Source: Novosphingobium sp. (lineage in GTDB: Bacteria > Pseudomonadota > Alphaproteobacteria > Sphingomonadales > Sphingomonadaceae). Taken from it: a DNA stretch of 42,852 nucleotides. The position numbers were made by a program, and so were the translations under genes. Below are positions 41,264-42,852 of this stretch, piece after piece (position 1 is the first letter of the stretch; each line of letters begins with the position of its first letter). Below the pieces are notes generated by a model. That model worked only from the letters and a program-made list of their open reading frames with translations. It had not been told where the DNA came from and ran no database searches. The stretch lies in NCBI GenBank assembly GCA_016719755.1, contig JADJYM010000005.1, positions 1-42,852 on the forward strand, given 5' to 3'.

Positions 41264-42827
41264 CTATTCGGCGGCCGCAGCTTCCACCAGCGTGGGCCTG
41301 CGGAGCGCGGAGGCTCCCGTGCAGCGCCGCGTGCGTCCCGGTTTCGTCCACTTCGGTGATCCGGCGCGCTGGCTGGGCCCGCATGCCTTCAGCCAGACGC
41401 GCAGAACTCGATCCCGCCGATCTCGGTGCCGGGCAGGGTGGGTCTTGGCGGCGAACAACTTGCTGAACTGGTCGAGCGCGGCATAGCGGCCATTGTTGAG
41501 GATCACCGAAGCTGACGTTCGAACCCTGCCCGGCGCGCTCGTTATGGACCGTGGCCATCGCCGAGCCATCGCCCAACAGGGCGATCACCTTCGCCCGCCG
41601 CTCGCCCGCGCCACGCCGATTGCGGCGGGCAGGTATGTCAGAAGTCCGCCGCTGGCACAGGTGAAGAAGCCTTTCTCGTGCCTCACCGGCAGATGATCGT
41701 GCATTGCCCCGCGCGCGGTAGGGGGCTTCCTCCGCCAGTATCGCATCGTCCGGACGCAGCGCGGCCGGGCGGAAAGCGAGGACGTGGGCCTGGGTCATCC
41801 CCGGCACCAGCTTGTGCGCGGCGCGCGGGGCTGGCAGCGGCGGGGCAGGAAGCGGCCCCGGACCCGCGCGGCCAGCACGACCGGCCGCGCCGACATCGCC
41901 TGGCACCCCCAGCCCGCCGGGCGGCGAGGCGGAGTGCCGAGATCGTCCGACAGCAGGCCAAGCGCGGCATGTTCCAACCAGTGCGGACCCGAGCCTTCCG
42001 CGTGATAAGTAAACACGCCTGCGCCCGCCACCAGCAGTGCGTCATGGGGGCGAAAGCCGCCGCACGGCCTCCTCGCGGAAGGCGGGCGGGAACCCGGCGA
42101 AACGAGGGTGATCTTCAGGAAAGTCTCGCGCGCAGCGCGGGGCGCAGCCCATACGTCTGCCCCAGCCGCCGGCCGGGGCGATGCACCGCGGCATAAAAGC
42201 TGCAAGCGCCTGTGCCCAACACCAGTTGCCAAGCCGGCTGGCACCATCCAACAGCCCGCCAGCTGACCAGGCGATTCCTTCGGAAGAAGGTAGGGAGACG
42301 AGCAGCAGTTCGGGCAGCACCGGCATCGCGCATTCCAGTCCCAGTCATCGACCGGGATCGAGGACGAACCCTGCAGCCCCGCTCGGCGGGGTCAGCGCGA
42401 CGTGAAAGGCGCGGGCCAGCGCAGCGGGCACGTCCTCAGCGCGCAGTGGTTCGGCCGCCCACTTCACGAACGGGCGGGAAATTCGGTCGCCCGTTCGGCC
42501 CCAGGAAGGGATCGTGCGGCAGGATCGAGCGCGCCTGCTGCCCGGCGGTGATGACCAGCGGCGTACTGCGTTGCGGAACATGATGAACAGTTGCCATTGC
42601 ATGGCCGGTCCCCGCCGAGGAGTGCAGATGGTAGTGCAGGCCGTCCGCTCGCCTGGGCATAGCCATCAGCCATACCCACCACCACCTCGTTGAGGCCAAG
42701 GACATAGTCGAACCATCAGGCAACGCGCTTTTATTTACGGCGTTCAGTGGAACCCGGATTGCCGAACAGCGCGTCGACGCCAAATCTGACGGAACACAGC
42801 GAAGGCGGCCTCGCTAACGGTTGTCAT
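41264..42827 (-). pseudogene. ThDP-dependent decarboxylase, benzoylformate-decarboxylase-like, frameshifted
   Basis: From the ATG at 42827: MTTVSEAAFAVFRQ, then VDALFGNPGST in a shifted frame, VVVGMADGYAQASGRPAL (catalytic-Glu region lies just before), HLHSSAGTGHAM, ITAGQQARSILPHDPFL and PFVKWAAEPLRAEDVPAALA. In the C-terminal ThDP domain are KVIALLGDGSAM (GDG motif), VSFVILNNGRYAALDQF (the Asn-Asn of the GDG-x(n)-NN motif), RITEVDE and LVEAAAAE. About 520 codons, the normal length for benzoylformate decarboxylases. Substrate preference cannot be fixed; other 2-keto-acid decarboxylases or acetolactate-synthase-like proteins remain possible. Frameshifts are frequent (roughly one per 150 bases). 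Confidence 0.75.
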
Positions 42828-42852
42828 GCACTTGACCTTTCCATGCCCGGTT

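Noticed and set aside
1-42852. CRISPR array
   Set aside because: No regularly spaced direct repeats and no cas genes are seen; the only repeats are IS ends, operators and hairpins.

Overview
The window is GC-rich, tightly packed DNA from an alphaproteobacterium, most likely a sphingomonad (Novosphingobium, Sphingobium or a close relative). The main evidence is the core block at 28.9-38.1 kb, in the order MJ0042 zinc-ribbon protein, ftsE, ftsX, YdcF-like protein, plsC-like acyltransferase, NRAMP-like transporter, tyrA, hisC, metX, metW. The abundance of TonB-dependent receptors and aromatic/terpenoid-type catabolic genes fits too. The genus is an inference; no rRNA or other marker is present.

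Layout. (a) 1-5.2 kb: a badly broken stretch with a small phage terminase-like fragment, then remnants of an MFS transporter and a TonB-dependent receptor (minus strand), then a TetR regulator. (b) 5.4-15.4 kb: a catabolic cluster. A minus-strand operon (TonB receptor, FAH-family hydrolase, SnoaL-like protein, thiolase) diverges from an alpha/beta hydrolase. A second TetR regulator diverges from an acyl-CoA ligase and an MFS transporter. Both divergent promoters carry the same palindrome-plus-half-site, GGTAC-N4-GTACC-N7-GTACC, probably the operator of that TetR protein. (c) 14.9-18.2 kb: an IS3 transposase scrap that cuts a VOC gene, a nuclease-helicase fusion of the DUF2075 type, and a secreted thermonuclease. 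(d) 18.5-23.3 kb: a plus-strand operon of a Baeyer-Villiger-type flavin monooxygenase, SDR, Crp/Fnr regulator, VOC protein and enoyl-CoA hydratase. (e) 23.7-28.7 kb: a mobile/defence-like region with an internally deleted IS21-family element abutting a SNF2 helicase remnant. The helicase is cut on its other side by a DUF3489-DUF2924-serine recombinase cassette that ends beside tRNA-Leu(GAG). (f) 28.9-38.1 kb: core genes for cell division, envelope lipid, tyrosine, histidine and methionine. (g) 38.1-42.8 kb: fdhD, a VOC protein, an MFS transporter, a MarR regulator and a benzoylformate-decarboxylase-like ThDP enzyme, all frameshifted.

How the genes may work together (inference). The two catabolic blocks together encode uptake (TonB receptor, MFS), ketone-to-ester or lactone oxidation (monooxygenase), alcohol oxidation (SDR), ester or lactone hydrolysis (alpha/beta hydrolase), CoA activation (ligase), and beta-oxidation-like cleavage (enoyl-CoA hydratase, thiolase). 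FAH and VOC proteins may add C-C bond chemistry. This looks like a degradation route for a cyclic or terpenoid-like ketone or acid, but the substrate cannot be read from sequence.

Caution on quality. Reading frames are almost all clean from about 6.6 to 36 kb and become increasingly frameshifted towards both ends. Even hisC and metW, which should be intact, are broken. Many terminal 'pseudogenes' may therefore be low-coverage sequence errors rather than biological decay.
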